DNA of 64,000 nt, taken from contig CAVTXI010000015.1 of NCBI GenBank assembly GCA_963738615.1, positions 1 through 64,000 of the forward strand. Reading direction: 5' to 3'. Positions 27,361 to 37,400 of this stretch are shown here, piece after piece. The DNA is from CAVTWY01 sp963738615. GTDB taxonomy: Bacteria; Pseudomonadota; Gammaproteobacteria; Burkholderiales; Burkholderiaceae_C. The notes under the pieces are model-generated. The model saw only the letters and a program-made list of their open reading frames with translations, had not been told where the DNA came from and did no database searches. The translations under genes and the position numbers were made by a program. Every line of letters begins with the position of its first letter. Within the stretch, counting starts at the first letter, position 1.

Positions 27361-28364
27361 GGCGCCGCCTGGGCCAGCCACAGGTCCAGCAGCAACGCCA
27401 TGTTCAGCCGCCCGGCCTGCCAGGTCTGGCCGCTGCCGATGTGCGTGACCCACACCTGCGCTGGCGCGAAGAGCGCACCGTCGAGCTTGTAGAAGTCGTA
27501 GCCAGCCGCGGTGAACAGATCGCCGAAAGAGCGCCCGTAGTCGCTCGAGTTCGACGACGGCATTGCCAACGCCAACGCGCGCGCCTTGTCGGCATCGCCC
27601 TTCACCGTCAGGTGCACCCGCCCGCCATACAAGATGGCGTCGTTGGTACGCCCCATCGCCATGACGGGGTCGGCACCGGGCGCAGGCAGCGGCGCGCTGG
27701 CCGAGCCTTCGACGATGTCACCCAGCGCGAAACCCAGTTCATGCGCGCGGTGCAGCGCGACCTCGAGCACACGCGCGACCACCTGCGTGGTGCCGGCGAG
27801 GCTCTGCGTTGGAGTCAGCACGATCGACAGCGCCTGCGGTGCGAGGCCGCAGTCGCGCAGCACCTTGTCGACGACGATGGCCGGCGGCGCACGGTCCACC
27901 TCGAGCACCAACACACCGGTGTCACTGCGCTCGACGTGGCCCAGGCCCTCGCCGTCCTTGATCTCCTTGATCAGATCTTCCTTCGCCGCGAGTGCGCGCG
28001 CCGGGCCTGAACCGAGTGCGAAGAACTTCTTGCCGCCAGTTTCTTCCTTGCTGGCAGCAAGGCTCCAGCCCGCGTACTGCGCAGCCAGGCAGGCCAGCAC
28101 CGGCTGCGAGCTCGAGACTTCGAGCCACGTGGGCCAGCCTTCCTGCGGCGACGGCGCCAGGCGCACGCGGCCCAGGCCGCCCATGCAAATCTCGGCGATA
28201 CGCAGCCCCGCTTCGACGCTGCCGAGGTGATGAATGCCGGCATCGATCACGCGCACACCGCGTTCGCCACGGACAGCGTCGATGCGCAGCCGCGATGCGT
28301 CCGCGACCAGCGCCTCGACCAGCGGGGCGGCGTTGCGGTTCAGGCTCAGGGGGTGTGGGGTCAT
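27357..28364 (-). CDS. mch: Methenyl-H4MPT cyclohydrolase
   Basis: Mch hydrolyses N5,N10-methenyl-H4MPT to N5-formyl-H4MPT, the step between MtdB and the Fhc complex. The 335-residue length fits. Conserved blocks seen are RVIDAGIHHLGSVEAGLRIA, EICMGGLGRVRL, SSSQPVLACLAAQYAGWSL, KKFFALGSGPARAL and PVMAMGRTNDAILYGGRVHL. ATG at 28364 lies five bases after the preceding stop, and the end overlaps the ATP-grasp start. It belongs to the folB-to-CitG operon. Confidence 0.95.
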   Translation of the reverse strand: MTPHPLSLNRNAAPLVEALVADASRLRIDAVRGERGVRVIDAGIHHLGSVEAGLRIAEICMGGLGRVRLAPSPQEGWPTWLEVSSSQPVLACLAAQYAGWSLAASKEETGGKKFFALGSGPARALAAKEDLIKEIKDGEGLGHVERSDTGVLVLEVDRAPPAIVVDKVLRDCGLAPQALSIVLTPTQSLAGTTQVVARVLEVALHRAHELGFALGDIVEGSASAPLPAPGADPVMAMGRTNDAILYGGRVHLTVKGDADKARALALAMPSSNSSDYGRSFGDLFTAAGYDFYKLDGALFAPAQVWVTHIGSGQTWQAGRLNMALLLDLWLAQAAP

Positions 28365-28369
28365 CGTCG

Positions 28370-29536
28370 CTATCGTCGCTGTTGTCGTCGAATCGTGGAT
28401 ACAAGCCGCACCGCCTCGGCGGCCCTTTGATCGAGCGCATCGACAAGCGCTGATTCGTCGCTCGCCGTGGCGCTGACGCTGCACAGCGGCTCGTGTGCAC
28501 CGATGTTGGTGCCGGGCATCGGCACGTCATGACACCACGGATGCTGCGCCAAAGCGCTGGCGTGCGCAGCGTCGATCGTGACGGCTTGTTCGACGAAAAC
28601 GACGCGATGCCCGGCCACGCCGTCGATGCACGCAACGCTGTCGGGCAGGCGGTCGGCACAAGCTTGCACGTGCGCGTGCATCAGTCCCTGGGGCCACGCA
28701 TCGTCGTACAGCAGCATCGTTGCCGAAGGCCGCGGGTTGATCTCGAGCCACAGCAGACCTTGCGCGGTCGACAACACGTCGGCGCTGGCCAGGCCGACGA
28801 TGCCGAACGCGGGGACCAGCGAGTCGAGGCCGCGCTGCAACCGCTGCAACCGCGCGGATGTCACGTCGTCGTTCACCGGGCCAATTGCACCGTGATAGAC
28901 GAACGGCAGCCGCCCGAGCGGGCGAACGTCCTGCGCGCTAACGCCGACGATGCGCGCGCGCGAACCATCGGCAAGAAACAGCGCCGACATCGACCGCCCT
29001 TCGACGCGCCGCTGCAGGTACTCGCCCTCGGCCAGCGACATGCCGGGCTGCGCATCGCGGATATGCCAGCCACCGCTGCCATGCGCGTTCTTCACGAGCC
29101 AGCCGCCGCCCAACGTCTGCGGCACGCGTTGGTCGAACGCAACCGGCGGGTGCTCGAGATCGAGTCGATCGAACGTGTCGAACCAGCGCACGGGATCGCG
29201 CACTGCAGCCATGCGCGATGCGTCCATGCCGATCAGCTCGACGTGCGACCGCACCTCGTTCACGAGATCGGGGCGGCCTTCGAAACCGCTGCCGAGCACG
29301 CAACCGATCACCCCGGGCCGCGACGCTGCGCTGCCGATGGCATCGCGCAGCGCCGCTCGATCAATCGTCATCGCCGCGGCATTGCCGATGCGCCGCCAGT
29401 CGACGCATGCGTCGCGCGTGTCGCGGTCGCCGTAGAGGTCCAGGCCGATCACATTCCAACCCGCACGCCGCGCGCTTTGCGCCATCGGCCTGACCCACAA
29501 GCCAGCGACGACCAGCGTTTCGCCCGGCACGATCAC
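28370..29536 (-). CDS. ATP-grasp protein of the H4MPT cluster, MfnD-like
   Basis: 388 residues. The N-terminal Rossmann-like pre-domain is VVAGLWVRPMAQSARRAGWN. The ATP-grasp core is GGGWLVKNAHGSGGWHIRDA, EYLQRRVEGRSMSALFLADG and LWLEINPRPSATML (magnesium ligands Glu and Asn). It matches the ATP-grasp protein found in nearly all bacterial H4MPT clusters and related to archaeal MfnD, which ligates tyramine to glutamate for methanofuran. A role in making the methylofuran side chain is therefore likely but inferred. The start is GTG at 29536, overlapping the mtdB stop by four bases. Confidence 0.85.
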   Translation of the reverse strand: MIVPGETLVVAGLWVRPMAQSARRAGWNVIGLDLYGDRDTRDACVDWRRIGNAAAMTIDRAALRDAIGSAASRPGVIGCVLGSGFEGRPDLVNEVRSHVELIGMDASRMAAVRDPVRWFDTFDRLDLEHPPVAFDQRVPQTLGGGWLVKNAHGSGGWHIRDAQPGMSLAEGEYLQRRVEGRSMSALFLADGSRARIVGVSAQDVRPLGRLPFVYHGAIGPVNDDVTSARLQRLQRGLDSLVPAFGIVGLASADVLSTAQGLLWLEINPRPSATMLLYDDAWPQGLMHAHVQACADRLPDSVACIDGVAGHRVVFVEQAVTIDAAHASALAQHPWCHDVPMPGTNIGAHEPLCSVSATASDESALVDALDQRAAEAVRLVSTIRRQQRR

Positions 29537-30468
29537 CCTTGCTTCGCGCCCTTCTCGGCCAGCACCTCGCGCGCGACCGCGAAGGCATCGGCGAAGTCGA
29601 AGGCCACCGGCTTGGTCGCCTCGCGCATGCGCACCAGCAGGCGGTGCTGCGTCTGGTACTTGACGTTGCCGACCGCCAGCGCGCCGATGCCGACGGCTTG
29701 CGTACCGGCGAGCGGCTTGCCGTCGTCCATCGGCTTGCCGTCGTCCATCACGCCAACACCCGCCAGACCTTCGGGCGGCACGGCGTTGACGTCGGCCGCG
29801 ACCTCGAGCTTCGGCGCGTGCGCGCGGTCGGCTTCGGTCATCACCTGCACGCCGGCCGCGGCGGCGCCGAAGACGAGGTGCGCGTCGGCGAGTGCGGCGT
29901 GCAACTCGGCTGCGTCTTTCGATCCGGTGCCCTTCATCGTGACGCCGAAGCGCTTGCCGGTCTCGTCGGCAGCCGCTTGTGCTGCCGGCGCGCCGCGGTG
30001 GCTGGCCAGATAAACGTCGGCGCCAAACTGCGCCGCCAGCACGCCCGCGATGCGGCCGACGGTGCCGGTGCCACCAAGAATCAGCAGCTTGCGGCCTCTC
30101 ATCTCAGCGCCATGGTGCTGCTTCAACGCCGCTTCGGCACACGCGACCATCGCCGCGGCGGTGGTGTACGAGCCGCTGGGGTCAGCGAAGACCGACACGG
30201 CGAAGGGCGGCACCATCGCTTTCTTCGCGCGTTGGAGCATGTCGGCGGCCAGCATGACGTCACGCCCACCGATGAAGATGCCGGTGCGCGCCACACCTTT
30301 GGGCCCGCGTGAAAAGATCGCGTCCTGCGTCAGCCCGCTGATCGCATCGAGCCCTACGCCGCAGTACGGCGTGATGATCTGCCAGCCGGCGTCGGCAGCC
30401 ATGTTGACGTCAAACGGGCTCATCTGCGCCCCGGGGGTGAACATGTGCAGGATGTACGGCCGTTCCAT
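29533..30468 (-). CDS. mtdB: Methylene-H4MPT dehydrogenase
   Basis: MtdB oxidises methylene-H4MPT to methenyl-H4MPT with NAD(P)+. The protein has 311 residues, near the family length of about 300. The N-terminal PYILHMFTPGAQMSPFDVNM and GWQIITPYCGVGLDAISGL form the pterin site. The Rossmann motif is KLLILGGTGTVGRIAGVLAA. An 18-bp in-frame duplication gives MDDGKPMDDGKP, which is unusual in this otherwise conserved loop. The final Gly of the protein overlaps the start of the ATP-grasp gene. It begins 24 bp after the beta-RFAP synthase gene. Confidence 0.95.
   Translation of the reverse strand: MERPYILHMFTPGAQMSPFDVNMAADAGWQIITPYCGVGLDAISGLTQDAIFSRGPKGVARTGIFIGGRDVMLAADMLQRAKKAMVPPFAVSVFADPSGSYTTAAAMVACAEAALKQHHGAEMRGRKLLILGGTGTVGRIAGVLAAQFGADVYLASHRGAPAAQAAADETGKRFGVTMKGTGSKDAAELHAALADAHLVFGAAAAGVQVMTEADRAHAPKLEVAADVNAVPPEGLAGVGVMDDGKPMDDGKPLAGTQAVGIGALAVGNVKYQTQHRLLVRMREATKPVAFDFADAFAVAREVLAEKGAKQG
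29713..29748. repeat. 18-bp perfect tandem duplication inside mtdB
   Basis: Two identical copies of cggcttgccgtcgtccat (29713-29730 and 29731-29748) encode MDDGKP twice on the minus strand. The frame is kept. Confidence 0.9.
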
Positions 30469-30492
30469 GAAGGTCTCGTGTTTTGGGGGTGT

Positions 30493-31545
30493 TCAGGAAA
30501 GGCGGGCAACGACCGCGCCGCGCGCGCGCGGTTGCACCAAGCGACAGTGCAGCGCCGCATCCACCAGGCCTTCGGCGCGTGCGCGGTCGAGCCATGCCTC
30601 GAGCCCGTCGGCACCCGGCACGATCGCGAAGCCAGTCGGGCCCCACGACGATTGGCCGATCGCCGCGGGCCGTGCAGCCGCCAACGCTTCGAGCGTTCGG
30701 CCCACCGAAGCGCTGGTGTAGGCACAACCGTCTTGTGCCGGCGCGAAGTGTTCGCCCAGCGTGCGCTGCATTCGGTTGATGCCGCTGGCGAAGCCGGAGA
30801 AGTCACCTTCCATGGCACCCGGCAGGACCTGCATCAACGTGTCGTGGCACAGGGCCGCGGCCTGCGTTCGCGACAGCGGGGCGAGTTGCGCGAGCGCAGC
30901 GCGTTCGGCGTCACCGTGCAGGCCGGTCGTGCGTGGGTCAAGGACCAGCAGCACGCGCCACGCGGCCGGCAGCTCGACACGGGCCACCAGCGGTGCGGGG
31001 CCACCCGTCGCACCCGGTCCGGCGTCGACCAACAAGCCGCCCACGTCGAAGCCTGCGATGCCCACGCCCGAACGCAGGCCACGCCCGCCGATGCGCGCCA
31101 AGGCCGGCGTTTCGAGCACCAACTCGTGCAACGTCGCGAACGCACGGCCGATGGCAAGGGCGAGCTGAGTGCCGGTGCCAAAACCCGCGTGGGGTGGCGG
31201 CACCTGCTCGATGCGCAGCGTCAATGCATCACGCGCGCCGGTCGCGTCGCGCAGTGCGGTCAGCACGGCGTGCGCGCGCGGTGCCGCCTGCGTCTCTTGC
31301 GGACCAACACCCACGACCTCATCAACCTCACGAGGCGCACGTGCCAGCGTGACGATGGTGTCGAAGCCTTCGACCACCAGACCCAGGCTGCCGAACCGAC
31401 GACCGAGGCTCGCGCCGGGGTCGAGGAAGCCCAGGTGCAGCCGCGCTGGCGCGCAGACGCGAACCGAAGTCACGCGAGGCGCGGACGGCGCACGGATGCT
31501 GTCGACGTGCACCACGTCGGCTGCCGGTCCTGCGGCCTGCACCAT
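30493..31545 (-). CDS. Beta-ribofuranosylaminobenzene 5'-phosphate synthase family protein (GHMP fold)
   Basis: The enzyme joins p-aminobenzoate to PRPP in the first committed step of methanopterin synthesis. It has 350 residues. The GHMP-type fold shows at VRVCAPARLHLGFLDPGASL and the glycine-rich PPPHAGFGTGTQLALAIGRA. Later conserved parts are GGRGLRSGVGIAGFDVGGLL and GQSSWGPTGFAIVPG. ATG at 31545 was chosen right after the folB stop (31548-31550); a frame open to 31728 overlaps folB and is not used. This locates dephospho-H4MPT synthesis in the same operon as its use. Confidence 0.9.
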   Translation of the reverse strand: MVQAAGPAADVVHVDSIRAPSAPRVTSVRVCAPARLHLGFLDPGASLGRRFGSLGLVVEGFDTIVTLARAPREVDEVVGVGPQETQAAPRAHAVLTALRDATGARDALTLRIEQVPPPHAGFGTGTQLALAIGRAFATLHELVLETPALARIGGRGLRSGVGIAGFDVGGLLVDAGPGATGGPAPLVARVELPAAWRVLLVLDPRTTGLHGDAERAALAQLAPLSRTQAAALCHDTLMQVLPGAMEGDFSGFASGINRMQRTLGEHFAPAQDGCAYTSASVGRTLEALAAARPAAIGQSSWGPTGFAIVPGADGLEAWLDRARAEGLVDAALHCRLVQPRARGAVVARLS

Positions 31546-31547
31546 CG

Positions 31548-32060
31548 TCAACGGCCACCTGGCACCAAGCCGGCACCCAGCAGATTCAGCACGGCATGCG
31601 GTTGAGTGGACGCAGTCGGCGCACTGGCCACCGGCTCGAGAGGCAGCGCGCGCCGCCGCTCGATCATCACGCCGACCGCCTGCACGTCGTCGAACTTGCG
31701 CGGCTTGGCCACGCGCACGCGCACCCACTGCGCGCGAAACTCCTGCAGCAAGATGTCGGCAATCTGCTCGGCCAGCGCTTCGAGCAGGCGCACCTGGTGT
31801 TCGGCTAACAGGCGATGCAGGCGTACGCGCACCTCGCCATAGTCGATCGTGTCGTCGATGCGGTCGGTGTCGCAGGCACGTGCGCGCGACACGCCGGCCT
31901 GCACGTCGACCACCAACGGCTGCGGCACGTGCAGCTCGCTGGTGTGGATGCCGATCACCGTGTCGCCTACCAGGCCTTCGATGAAGATGATGTCCAGCGG
32001 CTGCGCCTCGGTTCGCGAGGCGGCGTTCGGGTGGGGCCAGGGTGTGGGCAGCGCATTCAT
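31548..32060 (-). CDS. folB: Dihydroneopterin aldolase (FolB)-like
   Basis: FolB cleaves dihydroneopterin during pterin synthesis, here presumably feeding methanopterin rather than folate. The FolB fold begins PLDIIFIEGLVGDTVIGIHT and includes DYGEVRVRLHRLLAEHQVRL, LLEALAEQIADILL, and the conserved AKPRKFDDVQAVGV near the catalytic Lys. About 170 residues, with an extended C-terminal tail of about 35 residues beyond the domain. ATG at 32060 is preceded by AAGGTGA; ATG at 32069 is an alternative. It is the first gene of the minus-strand H4MPT operon, 116 bp from the divergent regulator gene. Confidence 0.85.
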   Translation of the reverse strand: MNALPTPWPHPNAASRTEAQPLDIIFIEGLVGDTVIGIHTSELHVPQPLVVDVQAGVSRARACDTDRIDDTIDYGEVRVRLHRLLAEHQVRLLEALAEQIADILLQEFRAQWVRVRVAKPRKFDDVQAVGVMIERRRALPLEPVASAPTASTQPHAVLNLLGAGLVPGGR

Positions 32061-32176
32061 AGAGACCATCACCTTACGCCAGCAACTTGCGCGCCACGCT
32101 GCTCGAACCCAACCCCCGGGGAAACCCCCGGCTTCGCGAGCGGCGCAGAATCGACTGAACGAAAGAAGATCGAGAC

Positions 32177-34273
32177 ATGACGCCAGACCGGCTGAGCCCC
32201 CAGGACCACGCGCATCGCATCTTGAGCGTCGTACGCGACGGCCGCGCGGACCTCACATCCAGTGACGTGGTCGCGCATTCGTGGGCACGCTGCCTCGAGG
32301 TGTACGGGCTTGACCCCGCGCAGCAGCGGCGCCCCCCGGTGCTGGCGCGTGCCGAGTTCGAAGCGCGGCGCTCGCGCATGGCCGACGTGATCGAGTGCGC
32401 GCGCTACGAGATGAGCACCCTGTACCAGCAACTGGGCGATCCAGAGTCGGCGGTGCTGCTCACCGATGCACAAGGTGTCATCCTGCACATGCAGGCTTCG
32501 GCTGACTTCGAAAACCGCGTGCGCCCGCTGGGGCTCGAGCTGGGTGCGGTTTGGTCCGAGGCCGAGGCTGGCACCAACGGCATGGGCACCTGCGCGGTGG
32601 CCGCGCGGCCCATCGCGGTCTGTCAGGAAGATCACTTCCTGGCGCAGTACTCGCAACTGACCTGCTCGGCCGTTCCGGTGCACGACCCGTCGGGCGAGAT
32701 GTGTGCGGTGCTTGATGTATCCAGCCGCTCGACGCTGCCGCAACAACACCTGCTGCTGTTGCTGGGCATGACCGCGCGCATGGTCGAGAACCGCCTGATG
32801 GACATGCGCTACCCCGAAGCGCACCCCATCCATTTCCACAGCCGGCCCGAACTGGTCTACACACTGCATGAAGGCAAGGTCATCGTCGACGACGACGGCT
32901 GCGTGCTGTCGGCCAACCGCAGCGCGTTGTTCCAGCTGGGCCTGAGCGGCGTGCCCGAGATCCGCACGCGCAGGCTCGACCAGATCTTCCAGACGTCACT
33001 GACTCAGTTGCTCGAGCGCAGCCACCAGGCGTCGTTCCACCCTGTGGTGACGTATCGCAGCGAAGCCGCGCACCGCTTCTTCGCCGTGGCGCGTGAGCCG
33101 GCGCGCCGTGCCGACACCACGCGCACCACGGACGCGTCGGGTGCCGTGCCAGCGCGGCGCGTCCATGCGGTCGGCCGGCCGACCTGGGCTGCGTCGTCGA
33201 GTCATACACCGACGATCACGCCGGCGAACGCACCCACGATCACGCATGCCGCGGCCATGTCACACGGCCGCGCGACGATGGGTGACGCACGTCTGCAATC
33301 GCACTTGGTCACGGGCACGCGCGTGCTGTCCCGCGGCACGCCCCTGCTGCTGCGCGGCGAGACCGGCACTGGCAAAGAAGTGCTTGCCCGCGCCGTGCAC
33401 GCGGCCAGCCCGCGCGCTGGCGGTCCGTTCATCGCCGTCAACTGCGCGAGCCTGCCGGAACAACTGATCGAGGCCGAGCTGTTCGGCTACCGCGCCGGTG
33501 CCTTCACCGGCGCCGAGCGAAGCGGCCGACGCGGGCGCATCGCGCAGTCCGACGGCGGCACCCTGTTCCTCGACGAAATCGGCGACATGCCGCTGGCGCT
33601 TCAGGCACGCCTGCTGCGCGTGCTGGACGACCGCATGGTCACGCCGCTGGGCACCGACGACGCTCGCCCGGTCGACTTTCAACTCATCAGCGCCAGCCAC
33701 CGACAGCTCGACAAGCTGGTGGCCGAAGGCGGCTTCCGGCAAGACCTGTACTTCCGCCTCGCCGGCCTCGAACTGGCGCTGCCGCCGCTGCGTGACCGCG
33801 ATGATCGAGCGCAACTCATCCGCGACGTGCTGGCCGACGAAGGCGCAGGCGACAGCGAAATTCACGCGCAGGCCTGGGACTTGCTGATGCATCACCCATG
33901 GCCGGGCAACGTGCGACAGCTTCGACACGCGATCCGCAGCGCGGTGGCGCTGGCGGAGGGTCAGACGCTGACGCTCGCGCACTTCCCGACGCTGTCGACA
34001 ACACGGCTGCCCGGCGAGGCGATCGGCGTGCTGACCACGGCCGGGCTGATCGGTGCCGTCGACGACGCCACGGCAGCATGGCAGCCGCCCGAAGTCGCCG
34101 AAGCGCCGCAAGCCCTCTCACCAGCCGACGCGCAGGCGAGGCACGAACTGCTGGACCTGCTGGGCTCCCTGCGCTGGAACGTCAGCCACGTTGCGAAGGC
34201 GCTGAGCGTGAGCCGCAACACCCTGTACCGGCGCATGCACAAGCTGCAGATTCCGGTCACGCACGCGCAGTGA
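32177..34273 (+). CDS. Sigma54-dependent Fis-family activator, AcoR-like, with GAF domain
   Basis: 698 residues. The N-terminal sensory part is GAF-like (QLGDPESAVLLTDAQGVILH, then AGTNGMGTCAVAARPIAV, as in AcoR). The AAA+ core has Walker A RGETGTGKEVLARAVHAAS, the sigma54-contact loop FGYRAGAFTGAERSGR, Walker B GGTLFLDEIGDMPLALQARL and the R-finger region. The C-terminal Fis helix-turn-helix is NVSHVAKALSVSRNTLYRRM. Between GAF and AAA+ (around 33110-33270) lies a Thr/Ala/Pro-rich linker (HTPTITPANAPTITHAAAM). Divergent from the folB operon with a 116-bp shared region, so it is the best candidate regulator of that operon. No clear sigma54 promoter was found there. Confidence 0.9.
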   Translation: MTPDRLSPQDHAHRILSVVRDGRADLTSSDVVAHSWARCLEVYGLDPAQQRRPPVLARAEFEARRSRMADVIECARYEMSTLYQQLGDPESAVLLTDAQGVILHMQASADFENRVRPLGLELGAVWSEAEAGTNGMGTCAVAARPIAVCQEDHFLAQYSQLTCSAVPVHDPSGEMCAVLDVSSRSTLPQQHLLLLLGMTARMVENRLMDMRYPEAHPIHFHSRPELVYTLHEGKVIVDDDGCVLSANRSALFQLGLSGVPEIRTRRLDQIFQTSLTQLLERSHQASFHPVVTYRSEAAHRFFAVAREPARRADTTRTTDASGAVPARRVHAVGRPTWAASSSHTPTITPANAPTITHAAAMSHGRATMGDARLQSHLVTGTRVLSRGTPLLLRGETGTGKEVLARAVHAASPRAGGPFIAVNCASLPEQLIEAELFGYRAGAFTGAERSGRRGRIAQSDGGTLFLDEIGDMPLALQARLLRVLDDRMVTPLGTDDARPVDFQLISASHRQLDKLVAEGGFRQDLYFRLAGLELALPPLRDRDDRAQLIRDVLADEGAGDSEIHAQAWDLLMHHPWPGNVRQLRHAIRSAVALAEGQTLTLAHFPTLSTTRLPGEAIGVLTTAGLIGAVDDATAAWQPPEVAEAPQALSPADAQARHELLDLLGSLRWNVSHVAKALSVSRNTLYRRMHKLQIPVTHAQ

Positions 34274-34440
34274 GTCGGCGTCGCTGACGCTGTTGCGCGT
34301 CGGCGAGGCTGCGCAAGGCCTGCGCACAGAATCCACCGCGCCGTCGCGCATCGTTGCATGGCGTCAAGCACCCCAACCTAGGGACTGCCAGGCAACCTTT
34401 ACTTGCGGCTATGCCATGACCCGCGTGGCAGCATCGTCCG

Positions 34441-37400
34441 ATGGACTTCTCGCTGCCCCCGCCCGTCGAATCCCTCCTCGACTTCTTCACCCCCCTCGAC
34501 GACGCCCGGCGCCTGTACCGCCTGCAAGGCGAAGGTGAACTGCAAGCGCTGAAGGTCCAGGCCTGGAGCCAACGCGAAGACCTGAGCGCGCCCTACGACC
34601 TCGAGATCCTTGCCTTAAGCCTCGACGCGCGCCTGAACCTCGACGCCATCCGCGGCGCGCGCGTCAGCCTGTACTCGCGCCTAGCCGACGGCAGCGAACA
34701 CCACCGCGGCGGCACCATCCTGCGCGTCGTCTCCGAACACGCCGAAGGCGGCTTCGCGAGCTATCGCCTGCACGTCGGCCCGTGGTTCTCGCTGCTCGCC
34801 TACGCCACCCACAGCCGCGTCTGGCAAGACAAGTCCGTCATCGACATCATCGACTCGATCCTCGGCCTGTATCCCCACGCTCAGTGGCGCTGGGCCGACG
34901 ACGTGGCTGACCACCTGACGCAAAGCCCGCTGCACAACGCCGCAGGCCAGCGCAGCTACTGCGTCCAGTATCGAGAAACCGACCTCGCCTTCGTCGAACG
35001 CCTGCTCGCCGAAGAAGGCCTCGTCTACCGCTTCGAAGCTGCCAGTGTTGGATCTGCCGGTGATGGATCTGCCGGTGATGAATCTGCGAGCGCCCCAGAC
35101 GCGTTGGTCATCCTCGCCGACACCACCCGCGCGTCGAGCTGCCCCGAAGACCCGTGCAGCGTCAGCCCGGCTGGCGGCCCCGGCATCCGCTTCCACCGCG
35201 ACGCGGCTGTCGAAGAGCAAGACGTGATCCTCGCCTTCGGTGAGCGCAAGCGCCTCATCCCTTGCACCGCCACCATGGTCGGCTGGAACGACCAGACCAA
35301 ACGCGCCGTCGCCGCCATCATTCCCACCGTCGCCAAGTTCGGCGCCAACACCCCGCGGCTCGAGGCCTACGACCCGGGCCACCGGTACCTCGACACCTCG
35401 ACAACACCAAACACCAAGGCCCAGCGCGCCGCCACCTTCGTGATGCAGACCCACGAAGCCAGCCACCACGTCTGGCTCGGCCGAGGCAGCGTGCGCAGCC
35501 TCACCTGCGGCGAACACCTGCGCCTTCAAGGCAGCCCTCTCGACGCACTGACCGATCGATTCGACGTCGACCCCGGTGTTGGCGAAGCCCTGCGCGAATT
35601 CCTCGTCACCCGCGTCATCCACGCCGGCATCAACAACCTGCCGCAACAACTCAGCGAGGCCCTCGCCAACACCGGTTTCGACGAGAGGGACTACTACGCG
35701 GTCCCGATCCTTCCCGCCTGGATCGACGACGAGCAACGCGCCCAAGCCGCCAAGAGCGGCTACGCCAACCGCTTCGAAGCCCTGCGTCGCGGCGTCCCCT
35801 GGCGCGCGCCCGTCCTCGACGACAACGGCCGGTGGATCCAACGCCGCCCTCGAGCGACGATGCAGATCGCCACCGTCGTCGGCCCGAACGGGCAGAGCAC
35901 GCCCCAAGGCGCCGACGAGATCCACATGGACCGACAGGGCCGCATCCGCATCCAGTACGAGTTCCAGCGCCAACCCGGCTTGCCCGCCACGAGCCCCATT
36001 ACCAGCATCACCAGCACCTGGGTGCGCGTGCTGCAGAGCTGGGCCGGCGCGGGCATGGGCTGCCAGTTCATCCCGCGCATCGGGCACGAAGTGCTCATCG
36101 ACTTCCACGACAACGACATCGACCGGCCGTATGTGATGAAGGTGCTCTACACCGGCCGGGGTGAAGGGGGAACACCGGCAACGCCCGGTGGCAAGCATGC
36201 CCACACCAACGCCACCGACGCCGCCGTCTACGGCACAAGCAGCGATCACCGCCCGAGCGGCCAAGGCAACCTCAGCGGCGGCCACAGCCCGGCGTGGCAC
36301 GGCGCCAGCCCGGGCAGCCTGGACGCGAAGGGTCAGGCCAACGCCGCGGCACTGTCGGGCATCAAGACCAAGGAGTTCGGCGGCACGGGCTACAACCAGC
36401 TCGTGTTCGACGACACCGACAACCAGCTGCGCGTCCAACTGCACACCAGCCAGCACGCGAGTCAGTTGAATCTCGGGCATCTGATCCATCAGGCCGACAA
36501 CCACCGAGGCGGCTTGCGAGGTCAAGGGTTCGAACTCAGGACCGATGCCTACGGCGCGATCCGCGCCAAGCAAGGCGTGCTGCTCAGCAGCTACGGCCAA
36601 AGCCCGCAAGAGCCCGCGGGCGACAACACCGCGGCACTGGCGCTGCACGCTCAGCTATGGACGATGTCGAAGGCGATGAGCGAACTCGCGAAGACCCACG
36701 AGACTGTGACGCTGGCGGCCGTCGCGGGCAGCTTCTACGCCGACGGCAGTCTGGCCATCGGGACCTACGCGCCGCTCGAGGCGATGGACAAGATCCTCAA
36801 GGGCATGGTCGACCCGTCGAGCCTCGACCAGGCCCTCACCGACGCGGCCGCGCACAACACGTCAACGACCAACAAGCTGCCCCACAGCAGCGAACCCGTC
36901 GTCGTGATCGCGGCCAAGGCGGGGCTGGTGCAGGTGGCGGGGCAGCACATCGAGGCTGCGGCCGGCGACACGCTGTCGCTCGGAGCAGGGCAAGACATCC
37001 ATCAAGCCGCAGGGGGCGCCTTCCGACTGCACACCGGTCAGGCGATCGGCATGCTGGCCGGGGCCACGAAGCCGGGCGATCAGGCCGCCGGCAAAGGCAT
37101 CACGCTGATCGCGGGCGCGGGTGACGTCGACGTGCAAGCGCAGTCCGATGCGATGCAGATCGCGGCGAAGGGCGATGTGAGCATCCAGAGTCAGAGCTCC
37201 CACATCGACTGGGCGGCAGCCAAGAAGATCGTGTTGGCGACCGCCGGTGGCGCGAGCGTCACGATCGAGGGAGGGAACATCGTGTTCGAGTGCCCGGGGA
37301 CGATCACGATCGAGGCGGGGAAGAAGAGTTTTACGGGGCCGGCGACTTATGCCCATGGGATGAACGCGATGCCTGGCGGAGGCAAGTTCGACGAAGAAAT

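Noticed and set aside
34681..36648. A 655-codon open frame on the minus strand, opposite vgrG 1 (and a 524-codon one opposite vgrG 2)
   Set aside because: It is the antisense of a well-supported VgrG. Its product is low-complexity and without domain likeness, and it arises from the GC-rich codon pattern.
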